Position numbers and translations under genes: made by a program. From positions 1 to 64,000 of the forward strand of contig CBDFFJ010000007.1 of NCBI GenBank assembly GCA_965246765.1: a stretch of 64,000 nucleotides of DNA. The letters run 5' to 3'. This DNA comes from UBA1952 sp965246765 (GTDB taxonomy: Bacteria; Bacteroidota; Bacteroidia; Chitinophagales; Chitinophagaceae). Positions 7,089-15,475 of the stretch are shown here, one piece after another. Position 1 is the first letter of the stretch. Each line of letters begins with the position of its first letter. The notes beneath the pieces are model-generated. The model saw nothing but the letters and a program-made list of their open reading frames with translations. It was not told where the DNA came from and did no database searches.

Positions 7089-8750
7089 ATGGCCGGCATC
7101 GTAGAAACCAACCGCATCATCCGCGCCCCGCGCGGCAATAAGCTGACCTGTAAGAATTGGCCGACGGAAGCCGCCTTCCGCATGATTCAAAATAACCTTG
7201 ACCCTGAGGTTGCGGAGCGGCCGGAAGACCTGGTGGTGTATGGCGGCATTGGCAAGGCTGCGCGCAACTGGCAGAGCTTTGATACCATTCTGAACTGCCT
7301 AAAAGAGCTGGAAGAAGACCAGACGCTGATGGTGCAAAGCGGCAAGCCAGTCGGCATCCTGCGCTCGCATAAAGATGCGCCGCGCGTGCTGATCGCTAAC
7401 TCCAACCTTGTGGGCAAGTGGGCGACCTGGGAAGTCTTCCGCGAGCTGGACGCCAAGGGCCTGATGATGTACGGGCAGATGACGGCAGGAAGCTGGATTT
7501 ACATTGGCTCACAAGGCATCGTTCAGGGCACTTACGAAACCTACCTCTCACTTGCGCAGCAGCATTTCAACGGGACATTGCGCGGCAAACTCAATGTCAC
7601 GGCAGGTCTCGGCGGTATGGGCGGTGCTCAGCCACTTGCTATTACGATGATGGAAGGCGTTTGCCTCGCGGCAGAGATGGAAGAATGGCGCATCAAGAAG
7701 CGCATTGAGACGCGCTATCTGGACAAATGGACTTCCAATTTGGATGAAGCAATTGACTGGAGCGTAGAAGCCAAGAATGGCAAGGAAGCCATTTCTATCG
7801 GCTATTGCGGCAATGCCATTGACCTGTTGCAGCGCCTGATTGACCGGAATATCATCCCCGATACGCTCACCGACCAAACGAGCGCGCACGACGAGCTAAT
7901 CGGCTATTTCCCGGAAGGTTTAGATGTTGTAGAAGCGAATAAGTTACGCGGAGAGGCTCCTGAAGAATACAGCAAGCGCTCCCTTGACAGCATGGCGCAC
8001 CACGTCCGCCTGATGTTAGAATTGCAAAAGCGCGGCGCTATCACCTTTGATTATGGCAATAACCTGCGCGGACAAGCCAAAGACAAGCGCGGCGTAGAAA
8101 ACGCATTTGATTTCCCCGGCTTTGTGCCGGCTTACATCCGCCCGCTTTTCTGCGAGGGCAAAGGCCCCTTCCGCTGGGTAGCTCTTTCCGGCGACCCGGA
8201 AGACATTTATACGACCGACAAGGCGCTGACGAAGCTATTCCCAAAAAATGAAGGCCTGCATCGCTGGCTGAAGATGGCGCGGGAGAAAATTGCATTTCAA
8301 GGCTTACCCGCCCGTATCTGCTGGCTGGGCATGGGCGAGCGTGAAGAAGCCGGGTTAATGTTCAACGACCTTGTGAAGAAAGGCAAAGTCAAAGCGCCTA
8401 TCGTAATTGGCCGCGACCACTTAGACTGCGGCTCCGTAGCTTCTCCGAACCGCGAGACGGAAGCCATGAAAGACGGCTCCGACGCCATTGCCGACTGGCC
8501 GATTCTCAACGCCCTCATCAATACTGCCGGCGGCGCAAGTTGGGTGTCTTTCCATCACGGCGGCGGCGTAGGTATGGGCTACTCGCTGCACGCGGGGATG
8601 GTGATTGTGGCAGACGGTACGAAGGATGCAAAGAAGCGCCTCAAGCGGGTACTGCACAACGACCCCGCGATGGGCGTGCTGCGGCACATGGATGCGGGTT
8701 ATGAGAAGGCGCAGGAGTTTGCGGAGAAGTTTGGGTTGAATATTTGGTAG
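7089..8750 (+). CDS. hutU: Urocanate hydratase
   Basis: This 553-residue protein is urocanase, which hydrates urocanate to imidazolonepropionate in histidine breakdown and uses tightly bound NAD+ as an electrophile. Conserved parts include the NAD-binding GLGGMGGAQ loop, GYCGNAIDLL, the active-site Cys region DHLDCGSVASPNRE and the C-terminal SFHHGGGVGMGYS. The length is typical (about 550-560). The start is the ATG at 7089 (MAGIVETN); an in-frame TTG at 7056 would overlap purC and adds no conserved residues. No hutH, hutI or hutG is present in the window, so the rest of the pathway must lie elsewhere. Confidence 0.95.
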   Translation: MAGIVETNRIIRAPRGNKLTCKNWPTEAAFRMIQNNLDPEVAERPEDLVVYGGIGKAARNWQSFDTILNCLKELEEDQTLMVQSGKPVGILRSHKDAPRVLIANSNLVGKWATWEVFRELDAKGLMMYGQMTAGSWIYIGSQGIVQGTYETYLSLAQQHFNGTLRGKLNVTAGLGGMGGAQPLAITMMEGVCLAAEMEEWRIKKRIETRYLDKWTSNLDEAIDWSVEAKNGKEAISIGYCGNAIDLLQRLIDRNIIPDTLTDQTSAHDELIGYFPEGLDVVEANKLRGEAPEEYSKRSLDSMAHHVRLMLELQKRGAITFDYGNNLRGQAKDKRGVENAFDFPGFVPAYIRPLFCEGKGPFRWVALSGDPEDIYTTDKALTKLFPKNEGLHRWLKMAREKIAFQGLPARICWLGMGEREEAGLMFNDLVKKGKVKAPIVIGRDHLDCGSVASPNRETEAMKDGSDAIADWPILNALINTAGGASWVSFHHGGGVGMGYSLHAGMVIVADGTKDAKKRLKRVLHNDPAMGVLRHMDAGYEKAQEFAEKFGLNIW

Positions 8751-8763
8751 GACAATTCCGTGT

Positions 8764-8771
8764 TAGCTTTG
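8764..8771 (+). promoter_or_regulatory. -7 box TAGCTTTG for the aspartic protease
   Basis: Exact TAnnTTTG match ending 5 nt before the ATG at 8777; a leaderless transcript is predicted. It also argues against the upstream GTG start at 8744, which overlaps hutU. Confidence 0.65.
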
Positions 8772-8776
8772 TAGGC

Positions 8777-9166
8777 ATGGGCCTGGTCAGTGCACAAATA
8801 ATACTCTCTAATCTGATTGAAACGGGGCTTCAGTCCATTACCACTAATTCGCTCGTGGACACTGGCGCGAATTATTTGTGCATTCCGCAGCACATTGCCA
8901 ATCAGCTTAGGTTGAAGACGCTGGAGGAGCGAGAAGTCACGGTTGCGGACGGTTCAAAGAAAATTTGCCCCTACGTCGGGCCGGTAAAAGTTGCTTTTGC
9001 AAACCGCCAGTGCTTTGTAGGTGCTTTAGTGCTTGGACAAACAGTTTTGCTCGGCGCTATTCCAATTGAGGATATGGATTTAATCATTCATCCTGCCTTA
9101 CTAAAGCTGACTGTTAATCCCGAAAATCCAAACATAGCCGGCGCAATGGCGATGGGATTGAAATAA
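8777..9166 (+). CDS. Retropepsin-like (clan AA) aspartic protease domain protein
   Basis: This 129-residue single-domain protein has the retroviral-type aspartic protease motif. NSLVDTGANYLCIP (residues 25-38) has the catalytic D-T-G, and a second hydrophobic-hydrophobic-G segment, VLLGAIPIEDMDL, follows near residue 94. One DTG and this length mean it would act as a homodimer, as retropepsins do. There is no signal peptide, so it is probably cytoplasmic. ispF starts 12 nt downstream and is probably co-transcribed. The target is unknown; small stand-alone members of this clan are common in Bacteroidota and Cyanobacteria with no assigned role. Confidence 0.8.
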   Translation: MGLVSAQIILSNLIETGLQSITTNSLVDTGANYLCIPQHIANQLRLKTLEEREVTVADGSKKICPYVGPVKVAFANRQCFVGALVLGQTVLLGAIPIEDMDLIIHPALLKLTVNPENPNIAGAMAMGLK

Positions 9167-9178
9167 AGAACATTATCA

Positions 9179-9658
9179 ATGTCATACCGCATCGGCCAGG
9201 GCATAGACTTCCACCAACTCGCAGAAGGCCGTGAGCTTTGGCTCGGCGGCGTCCATATTCCGCACAATAAAGGCTGCGTAGCACATTCTGATGGCGATGT
9301 GCTGCTGCACGCCATTTGCGACGCGCTGCTTGGCGCAGTCTCCCTTGGGGACATCGGCCTTCACTTTCCGGATACAGACGTGACTTATAAAAATGCCGAT
9401 AGCAAAGTGCTGCTTAAACGTTGCTACGCGCTTGTTCGCGAAAAAGGCTATTGGCTGGTCAACATTGACAGCACGCTCTTATTGCAAGCGCCTAAAATCC
9501 GGCCTTATGTAGAAAAGATGCAGCACACCATCGCGCACACGCTGCATATCTCCGCCGATGACGTCTCTATCAAAGCAACGACTACCGAAGGCCTAAGTTT
9601 TATTGGCCGGGAAGAAGGCGTTGTAGCTACCGCAAACGTCTTGCTTCAGAAATATTAA
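9179..9658 (+). CDS. ispF: 2-C-methyl-D-erythritol 2,4-cyclodiphosphate synthase
   Basis: This 159-residue enzyme is IspF. It cyclises the CDP-ME 2-phosphate intermediate of the MEP isoprenoid pathway and works as a trimer with zinc at the subunit interface. Zinc ligands are visible as D10 and H12 in GIDFH and the His in VAHSDGDVLLHAI (about residue 41). The GDIGLHFPD loop and the C-terminal IKATTTEGLSFIGREEG are also intact. Full length for the family. It lies 12 nt after the protease gene and 11 nt before the lipoprotein gene, all on the same strand, so the three may form an operon. Confidence 0.95.
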   Translation: MSYRIGQGIDFHQLAEGRELWLGGVHIPHNKGCVAHSDGDVLLHAICDALLGAVSLGDIGLHFPDTDVTYKNADSKVLLKRCYALVREKGYWLVNIDSTLLLQAPKIRPYVEKMQHTIAHTLHISADDVSIKATTTEGLSFIGREEGVVATANVLLQKY

Positions 9659-9669
9659 AACGAACCTGC

Positions 9670-10113
9670 TTGCACAAACCGATTGCTATTTTCACCCTCT
9701 TCTGCTTCCTGCTTATCGCTTGTAGCAAAAAAGAAGACGCGCCCGACCCTGTATATCCTGCCAGCCGGCTCTCTGCGAATGTGGACGGCAAACTTTTCAC
9801 TGCCTCATTTGTCCGCGCAGAAGTAAGCGGCGGCAGCATCGTGATTAACGGGACGCGCAATGAAGGCACCAGCAAGGCCGAGACTATTGCGGTTCACATT
9901 TCGCATTATGTCACACTTGCCAGCTATCCTGTTGATACAGGCACATCAGCCTCCTTTTTCTCATACACCGGCGCCTTCATGGCAAATGGCGGGAGCATAA
10001 CCATTACTACTTACAACGACGAGCATATTGCCGGTTCGTTTGCATTTACTGCGGCAGATACGCTCCACAATACAAAATCAATTACGAACGGCTCCTTTGA
10101 CATGTACCGTTAA
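9670..10113 (+). CDS. Secreted lipoprotein, DUF6252-like
   Basis: This 147-residue lipoprotein has an N-terminal signal of about 17 residues ending in a lipobox (LLIACSKKE, Cys at about residue 18). The mature part is rich in Thr, Ser and Gly and begins with the pattern LSANVDGKLFTASF, which resembles the DUF6252 family of Bacteroidota lipoproteins, predicted beta-sandwich. The start codon appears to be TTG at 9670, because no ATG or GTG precedes the signal in frame. It probably ends the transcript begun upstream of the protease; a hairpin terminator follows at 10125. No function is known. Confidence 0.78.
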   Translation: MHKPIAIFTLFCFLLIACSKKEDAPDPVYPASRLSANVDGKLFTASFVRAEVSGGSIVINGTRNEGTSKAETIAVHISHYVTLASYPVDTGTSASFFSYTGAFMANGGSITITTYNDEHIAGSFAFTAADTLHNTKSITNGSFDMYR

Positions 10114-10124
10114 GGCATAAAAAA

Positions 10125-10149
10125 CCGGGCTTACGGGCCCGGCGTTTCT
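10125..10149 (+). terminator. Hairpin terminator after the ispF-lipoprotein transcript
   Basis: CCGGGC (10125-10130), loop TTACGG, GCCCGG (10137-10142), then a short T-rich tail. A-run at 10118-10124 may allow it to serve the opposing YtxH gene as well. Confidence 0.7.
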
Positions 10150-10172
10150 TATCACACACACAACTTTTAGTC

Positions 10173-10487
10173 TCAAATCGGTTTGTATTCCTGGCGTGCG
10201 CCATTGCTTCCTCCGCCGGAACCAGCATCCTGCTTGCCGCCGCCATCCTCGTCAAGGATAGTGCGGATGCGGCTGCGAACATCATCGCTAAGGCCTTCCA
10301 CACCATCTTCCAGCATCGTTTTCAGGTCGTCCATGCGGGCGCCGGCGCGGCCTATTACGCGGTTAAATTTGTCTTTCAGCTCGCCTGCGGTTTCTGCAAG
10401 TGAGTCGCGCGTGTCTGCACCTTTTTCAGGTGCAAGCAAAACGCCGAGGCCAATGCCCATCAGCAGGCCGGTCATAAAACGTGACAT
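10173..10487 (-). CDS. YtxH domain-containing protein
   Basis: This 104-residue protein begins with a short Gly-rich hydrophobic segment (FMTGLLMGIGLGVLLAPEKG) and continues as a long amphipathic charged helix with ELKDKFNRVIGRAGARMDDL. That is the YtxH/gas-vesicle-protein-like pattern found in stress-induced membrane-associated proteins. The C terminus is a low-complexity Gly/Ser tail. A small lipoprotein gene lies 54 nt upstream on the same strand; in Bacteroidota these two small proteins are often neighbours. The function is not known beyond an association with envelope stress. Confidence 0.8.
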   Translation of the reverse strand: MSRFMTGLLMGIGLGVLLAPEKGADTRDSLAETAGELKDKFNRVIGRAGARMDDLKTMLEDGVEGLSDDVRSRIRTILDEDGGGKQDAGSGGGSNGARQEYKPI

Positions 10488-10541
10488 ACTCGGAAGTTTA
10501 TTTTGGTTTACGGTTAGGGGTTGTATTGAAATTGAAAGGAA

Positions 10542-10712
10542 TCAGCGGCCACCGCCAAACAGCTTTGCAAGGATAAAGATTACAAGGCCTACAACAACGA
10601 CGACCATGAGCACGCCCGCCCATACGCCCGCTTTGAATATTCCGCCGATAACCTCGCACGAGCTAAGTGAGACAAGGATGGCCAGAAGCGGAAGGAGGCT
10701 GTACTTTTTCAT
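10542..10712 (-). CDS. Tiny lipoprotein with one transmembrane segment
   Basis: This 56-residue protein has a signal with a lipobox (LVSLSSCEV, Cys at 19) and then a strongly hydrophobic helix rich in Val (residues about 31-50), ending LAKLFGGGR. The start is the ATG at 10712 (MKKYSLLPL); longer in-frame extensions upstream carry no conserved features. It lies just upstream of the YtxH gene on the same strand. I recognise it only as a type of short conserved Bacteroidota protein without assigned function. Confidence 0.72.
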   Translation of the reverse strand: MKKYSLLPLLAILVSLSSCEVIGGIFKAGVWAGVLMVVVVVGLVIFILAKLFGGGR

Positions 10713-10845
10713 GGGAGCGGCTGTGTTTGAATATTCGTAGCGGCGAAAATCACTGCACTCCCGAAGGCTTAAAAATCCATGCCATCCCGCCTGGATGCCT
10801 AACCGGCTGCATTCATCAATGGCAGTATTCCAACAGCCCGGACGG

Positions 10846-10853
10846 TATCTTTG
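10846..10853 (+). promoter_or_regulatory. -7 box TATCTTTG for fused E1
   Basis: Exact TAnnTTTG match, 9 nt before the ATG at 10863. It rules out the upstream TTG at 10851, which lies inside the box. Confidence 0.65.
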
Positions 10854-10862
10854 CGCCCGCTC

Positions 10863-12911
10863 ATGCCTTCTAAAGAAATTTTGCTCAAGGCCTATCGCCT
10901 GATGATGGCCGCCCGCGCTATGGCCGACATTTACGAGGCCAATCGCCCCATCTGCAAATACGTTCACAGCACCTCCCGCGGCCATGAAGCCATCCAGCTG
11001 GCTACCGGCTTCCTGTTAGAAAAAGATGATTGGGTAAGCCCGTACTACCGCGACGAGAGCCTGATGCTGGGCATGGGCTGGCGGCCTTATGAGCTTATGC
11101 TACAGCTTCTTGCCAAAGGCGACGATCCATTTACCGGCGGGCGGGCATATTATAACCACCCCAACTCCCGCCGCGAGCAGTTTCCTAAAATCATTCATCA
11201 GAGCAGCGCTACCGGCATGCAGGTAATCCCGACCACCGGCGTGGCGCAGGGAATCAAGTATATAGAACGGCAGGGATTAATAGACTACCCAACCCCGCCG
11301 GTCGTTGTCTGTTCTTTGGGCGATGGCTCTGTAACTGAGGGCGAGGTGAGCGAGGCATTTCAGTTTGCGGTGCTGCACCAGCTTCCCGTCATCTATCTGG
11401 TTCAGGATAATGACTGGGGCATTTCGGTAAGCTCCGACGAAGCGCGTACGATGGACGCTTACGAGTATGCCGCCGGGTTCAAAGGCATGGAACGCGTGCG
11501 TGTGGACGGATCCGACTTCGCCGATAGCTACAAGACCATGGCTTATACCATTGACTGGGTGCGCAAAGAGCGAAAGCCGATCCTCGTACACGCCAAGGTG
11601 CCGCTGCTGGGCCACCACACGTCCGGCGTGCGCAAAGAGTGGTATCGCCATGATCTGGAGCAGCATGCAACTGATGATCCAGGGCCTAAGCTGCGCAAGC
11701 TGCTGCTGCAACGGGGCGTGAAAGAAGAGGCGCTTGACGCGATAGAAGCAGAAGAAACCGACTACATCCGTCGCGAGTTTGAAGCTGCCGCCGCTGCTCC
11801 CGAGCCAGAAGTTGCCGAGGTGTCAAGCCATGTGTTTGCACCGACGAAGGCGCTGGAAGAAACCGGCACGCGCAGCCCTGCAGGCAAGACTGAAAAAACG
11901 GTGATGGTGGATGCCGCACTGCATGCGGTGGAAGAAATTCTTCAGGACTACCCTGAGGCCCTCTTCTACGGACAGGATGTGGGCAAGCGGCTTGGCGGCG
12001 TATTCCGCGAAGCGGCTACACTGGCGGATAAATTTGGTGATACACGCGTCTTCAATACCGCCATCCAGGAAGCGTACATTATTGGTTCTACCGCGGGCAT
12101 GAGCGCCGTCGGGCTGAAGCCGATCGTGGAGGTGCAGTTTGCCGATTACATCTACCCGGGGCTCAACCAGCTGGTGACGGAGATCAGCAAGAGCAATTAC
12201 CTCTCCTGCGGGAAGTTCCCAGTAGGCTGCATCATACGGGTGCCCATTGGCGCGTATGGCGGCGGCGGCCCTTATCACAGCGGCTCTGTGGAAAGCACGC
12301 TCGCAACCATCAAAGGAATCAAGATCGCTTATCCAAGCAATGCGGCGGATATGAAGGGCCTCATGAAGGCCGCCTTCCTCGACCCAAACCCTGTGGTGAT
12401 GCTTGAGCATAAAGGCCTCTACTGGAGCAAGGTGCCCGGCACCGACGAGGCTAAGATGGTAGAGCCGGATCGCGACTATGTGCTGCCGCTTGGTAAGGGC
12501 GCTATAGCGCTGCAGGCAGATGATGATATGCTTGACGAAGGCGCAACGATGTGCGTCATCACTTACGGCATGGGCGTGTATTGGGCAAAGGCGGCTGCAA
12601 AAAGCTACCCCGGCCAGGTAGAGGTGATAGACCTGCGCACGATCTACCCTTGCGATGAAGCGCTGGTAATGGATACCGTCCGCAGGCATGGCAAATGCCT
12701 GGTGCTGACGGAAGAGCAGCTGCTCAACTCCTTTGCCGAATCGCTGGCATGCCGCATTGCGCAGCAGTGCTTCACCTCGCTGGATGCTCCGGTGCATACC
12801 ATAGGCGCGCTGGACCTGCCTGCCGTACCGATGAATGTGGGCCTGGAGGCGGCCATGCTGCCCAATGCAGAAAAAGTAGCCGAAAAAATCGGGCAGCTGC
12901 TTGCTTACTAA
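10863..12911 (+). CDS. 2-oxoacid dehydrogenase E1, fused alpha-beta subunits
   Basis: This 682-residue protein fuses the thiamine-diphosphate-dependent alpha and beta subunits of a 2-oxoacid dehydrogenase E1, probably of the branched-chain (2-oxoisovalerate) type. The alpha half (1-320) carries the ThDP motif GDGSVTEGE...QDNDWGIS. A linker rich in Ala, Glu and Pro (about 305-345) leads to the beta half, with EAYIIGSTAGMS, PIVEVQFADYIYPG and the C-terminal transketolase domain ending in LPNAEKVAEKI. E1 decarboxylates the 2-oxoacid and passes the acyl group to an E2 lipoyl protein. No E2 or E3 is in the window. A second, longer fused E1 lies at 30381-32780. Substrate choice is inferred from the leucine dehydrogenase nearby and from family resemblance. 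Confidence 0.9.
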   Translation: MPSKEILLKAYRLMMAARAMADIYEANRPICKYVHSTSRGHEAIQLATGFLLEKDDWVSPYYRDESLMLGMGWRPYELMLQLLAKGDDPFTGGRAYYNHPNSRREQFPKIIHQSSATGMQVIPTTGVAQGIKYIERQGLIDYPTPPVVVCSLGDGSVTEGEVSEAFQFAVLHQLPVIYLVQDNDWGISVSSDEARTMDAYEYAAGFKGMERVRVDGSDFADSYKTMAYTIDWVRKERKPILVHAKVPLLGHHTSGVRKEWYRHDLEQHATDDPGPKLRKLLLQRGVKEEALDAIEAEETDYIRREFEAAAAAPEPEVAEVSSHVFAPTKALEETGTRSPAGKTEKTVMVDAALHAVEEILQDYPEALFYGQDVGKRLGGVFREAATLADKFGDTRVFNTAIQEAYIIGSTAGMSAVGLKPIVEVQFADYIYPGLNQLVTEISKSNYLSCGKFPVGCIIRVPIGAYGGGGPYHSGSVESTLATIKGIKIAYPSNAADMKGLMKAAFLDPNPVVMLEHKGLYWSKVPGTDEAKMVEPDRDYVLPLGKGAIALQADDDMLDEGATMCVITYGMGVYWAKAAAKSYPGQVEVIDLRTIYPCDEALVMDTVRRHGKCLVLTEEQLLNSFAESLACRIAQQCFTSLDAPVHTIGALDLPAVPMNVGLEAAMLPNAEKVAEKIGQLLAY

Positions 12912-12981
12912 GCATACTCAGCATTGCTGTAAGCGCATATATTCGTAAGCGGTATCCCGATGAAGGGCGCCCTTCTCGCCT

Positions 12982-13974
12982 ATGCAGCGCTGCTTTTGTG
13001 CCTTACTGCTCTGCCTCACGCTGAGCTCCTGCGCCACGCTGGTGACGCGGCGCAGCTATCGCATGGCCGTGCGCAGTCGCAGTGCCGATGCGCGCATTAT
13101 GTATGAAGACAGCACTTACAAGCTGCCTGCTATCCTGAGGGTGCCGCGATCCGGCTATCCGCTGAAGCTTCAGTTTATTGCGGGCGATACTACCCGGTCT
13201 TTGTCCGTCTGCGCGCGGCCTAATCCCGCATTTCTCTTTGGCAATCTGGGCTGGCTGCAGATGGCTCCGGCTGCTTACCTGATAGACCTCACAAATCCCA
13301 AGCGCTTCTACTACGGCAAAAATCTGGCGATTAATGCTGAAGACACCACGACCATCTATCGCGCTACCTCTGCACGATGGCGGGCTTATTGGGGCAGGTC
13401 TTATGCGGCCCAAAAGGGCGATGTGGCCTTGCAGCTATCCATCCCCATAGTCAGCAGCTTCCTGCTGCGGCCAGAAGGTGAAGGAGCTAAGGAGACCGTA
13501 GGATGCTTGGGGATCGGAGCCGGATTTAGCTATGCTTACCGCGACAGACGCGGCCTGGGCCTGAGTGGCGGCGTGGCCATTGACAATGTATCGCCCTTCC
13601 CCGCGGCTGTGGACTACGCAGGATTGTACGAGCGCTACTCGTCCCTATGGGCAGCGCTGATGCATTATCACTATCCTTTTCGCCGGCTGTCATTTGGTTA
13701 TGGCGTGGCCTACAGCCTCACCTCCTGGAGGCTGGCCTACGGGCACGATGCCGGCACTACCCCGCCCGCCCGCACGCCTGTTACCCAGAGCAGCGTAGCG
13801 CTGGGGGTGATGGCCGCCGCCTCCTTCCGGGTAAATAAAGCACTGAGCGCCGGCCTCAGCTACCGCGCATCCCTGCTGGGCTTTCACCATGGGGACGCCG
13901 CGCCTTACGAGCACGTCATCAGCTTTGAGCTTGCCTATCCGCTGCGCCTGCGGCGGGAGATGAAGGAGCACTAA
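12982..13974 (+). CDS. Lipoprotein with predicted C-terminal outer-membrane barrel
   Basis: This 330-residue protein has a lipoprotein signal (lipobox LTLSSCATL, Cys about 17). A small domain follows (residues 25-90) with SRSADARIMYEDS and PAILRVPRSGYPL, which resembles PEGA-like surface modules. The remainder alternates aromatic and Gly-rich strands (GAGFSYAYRDRRGLGLSGG, SFGYGVAYSL) and ends in amphipathic strands, suggesting a beta-barrel. It is 70 nt downstream of the fused E1; a near-consensus -7 box TATATTCG at 12938-12945 suggests its own promoter. I do not recognise a named family. Array 2 begins about 130 nt after its stop. Confidence 0.72.
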   Translation: MQRCFCALLLCLTLSSCATLVTRRSYRMAVRSRSADARIMYEDSTYKLPAILRVPRSGYPLKLQFIAGDTTRSLSVCARPNPAFLFGNLGWLQMAPAAYLIDLTNPKRFYYGKNLAINAEDTTTIYRATSARWRAYWGRSYAAQKGDVALQLSIPIVSSFLLRPEGEGAKETVGCLGIGAGFSYAYRDRRGLGLSGGVAIDNVSPFPAAVDYAGLYERYSSLWAALMHYHYPFRRLSFGYGVAYSLTSWRLAYGHDAGTTPPARTPVTQSSVALGVMAAASFRVNKALSAGLSYRASLLGFHHGDAAPYEHVISFELAYPLRLRREMKEH

Positions 13975-13997
13975 CCGGGCAGCCCGGCTTGCCCCGG

Positions 13998-14013
13998 CGG
14001 CATGCGCATGCCG
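13998..14013. repeat. Perfect 16-bp palindrome CGGCATGCGCATGCCG
   Basis: The sequence is identical to its reverse complement and lies 24 nt after the barrel lipoprotein stop. It could help terminate transcription or bind a dimeric protein. No T-run follows. Confidence 0.6.
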
Positions 14014-14102
14014 AATGGCAGAATTTGTGAACTTTTGAAGCCTGCCAAGTCGCTGCCCCTGAAGATCAGGCCTCCGCTATGCCGCCGCAGTTGGCTGCTG
14101 CG

Positions 14103-14354
14103 CAAAATGTAATGTCTTCCCTGTCGTATGTAATGTCCGCTGCGCTGCATGTAAGGACTCATGCGCCACATGTAAGCTTACATGCACTGTGTGTAAGCTT
14201 ACATACGCCGTATGTAGGGACGCATATGCTGCATGTAAGGACTCATGCGCTGCATGTATGCTTACATGCACTGTATGTAGGAACGCATGCGTTGCATGTA
14301 AGCTTACATGCGCTGTGTGTAAGGACTCATGTGGCGTATGCAATGTCTGCGGCG
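14103..14354. repeat. Array 2: twelve 21-bp units with alternating palindromes
   Basis: Units start every 21 bp from 14103 to 14334. The nine from 14145 to 14333 are well conserved, with approximate unit CTGYATGTAAGNNTNCATGCG; the flanking units are decayed. Palindromes alternate: ATGTAAGCTTACAT inside the unit (exact in three copies) and CATGCG-CTGCATG across junctions. The array lies between two convergent genes (barrel lipoprotein and isoaspartyl peptidase). Open frames on both strands give only 7-residue repeats and are not called as genes. The remaining bases in the 511-nt gap (14355-14485) hold nothing I recognise. Confidence 0.94.
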
Positions 14355-14485
14355 ATCGGGGGAAGGGCAGCTTTGGAAAAAGCTTAATAGACTGTAAGGC
14401 CTCTCAGTGTGCGACGCAACCGTTGCTCAATAGCGAACCGAACGCCGGCTAACAAAATACCTTTTTGCAGGATGGCTGCAGCCGG

Positions 14486-15433
14486 TCACGCGTAGAAGGC
14501 GACCTCTGATGCGCCGGCGGAGTTGCGGAAGGCGCGGTACATGCCGGCGGAGTTGAAGCAGAACTGGTGCACGCCTTGGGCATTGACGGCGATGAGGCCA
14601 CCTTCGCCGCCGATGGCTACGAGCTTTTCTTTGACCACGCGGGCACAGGCGTCGGCGAGGGAGAGGCCGGCGTACTCCATGAGGCAGCTGATGTCGTAGG
14701 AGACGACGGCTCGGAGGAAGGGCTCGCCGTGGCCGGTGCAGGAGATGGCGCAGGTGCGGTTGTTGGCATAGGTGCCGGCGCCTATGATGGGGCTGTCGCC
14801 GATGCGGCCGAAGCGCTTGTTGGTCATGCCGCCGGTGGATGTGCCTGCGGCGAGGTTGCCGTTGGCGTCGCAGGCCACTGCGCCTACAGTGCCGAATTTG
14901 TGCTCGGTGTTGGGGATGGCGCCTTTGAGGTTGTCGGCTTTATGGTCTAATTGGTAGAAGTCGGAGTCGCGGATCTCTACCCATTGGTCGTAGCGGTCCT
15001 GGTTGAAGAAGTAGTCGTCGTGGGCGAGGTCCAAGCCTTGCTTGAGGGCAAATTCGTTGGCGCCTTTGCCGCTGAGCATGACGTGGCCGCTGTGAAGCAT
15101 GATCTCGCGGGCAAGCTTTATGGGGTTGCGCACGTTGCGCACGCCGGCTACGGCGCCTGCCTGGAGCCCGTTGCCATCCATGAGGGCGGCATCCATTTCG
15201 TGAACGCCTTTTTTGGTGAATACAGAACCGCGGCCGGCATTGAACAGGGGGTTGTCTTCAAGCACGGTGATCGCTGCCACGACGGCGTTTGCAGCGGCAC
15301 CGCCGGCAGCGAGCAGCCCGTATCCTGCATCCAGGGCAGCCCTGAGGCCGGCGCTGTATTGGGCTTCCTGCTCTGCGTTCATGATGGCCGGTGTGATGTT
15401 GCCGGCGCCGCCGTGGATAACGAGGGTGGTCAT
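14486..15433 (-). CDS. iaaA: Isoaspartyl peptidase / plant-type L-asparaginase
   Basis: This 315-residue protein is an N-terminal-nucleophile hydrolase. It self-cleaves before Thr182 in HKFGTVGAVA to give alpha and beta chains, and it hydrolyses isoaspartyl dipeptides and asparagine. N-terminal VIHGGAG, the NPLFNAGRGS loop (61-70) and the substrate-binding RIGDSPIIGAG and CTGHGE segments are all present. There is no signal peptide, so it is cytoplasmic, unlike some Bacteroidota homologues that are exported. The phosphoribosyltransferase gene ends 42 nt upstream on the same strand, so the two may share a transcript. Confidence 0.93.
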   Translation of the reverse strand: MTTLVIHGGAGNITPAIMNAEQEAQYSAGLRAALDAGYGLLAAGGAAANAVVAAITVLEDNPLFNAGRGSVFTKKGVHEMDAALMDGNGLQAGAVAGVRNVRNPIKLAREIMLHSGHVMLSGKGANEFALKQGLDLAHDDYFFNQDRYDQWVEIRDSDFYQLDHKADNLKGAIPNTEHKFGTVGAVACDANGNLAAGTSTGGMTNKRFGRIGDSPIIGAGTYANNRTCAISCTGHGEPFLRAVVSYDISCLMEYAGLSLADACARVVKEKLVAIGGEGGLIAVNAQGVHQFCFNSAGMYRAFRNSAGASEVAFYA

Positions 15434-15475
15434 GTGGATGTAGCGATGATTTGGGATGGACGGGCTGGGGCGGTG

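Noticed and set aside
11823..12797. Minus-strand open frame of 324 codons
   Set aside because: Antisense to the fused E1 gene, with His/Arg/Leu-rich composition typical of reversed coding DNA.
14077..14452. Open frames on both strands with His/Leu or Cys-rich heptad repeats
   Set aside because: Both are readings of the palindromic 21-bp array 2; symmetry makes both strands open.
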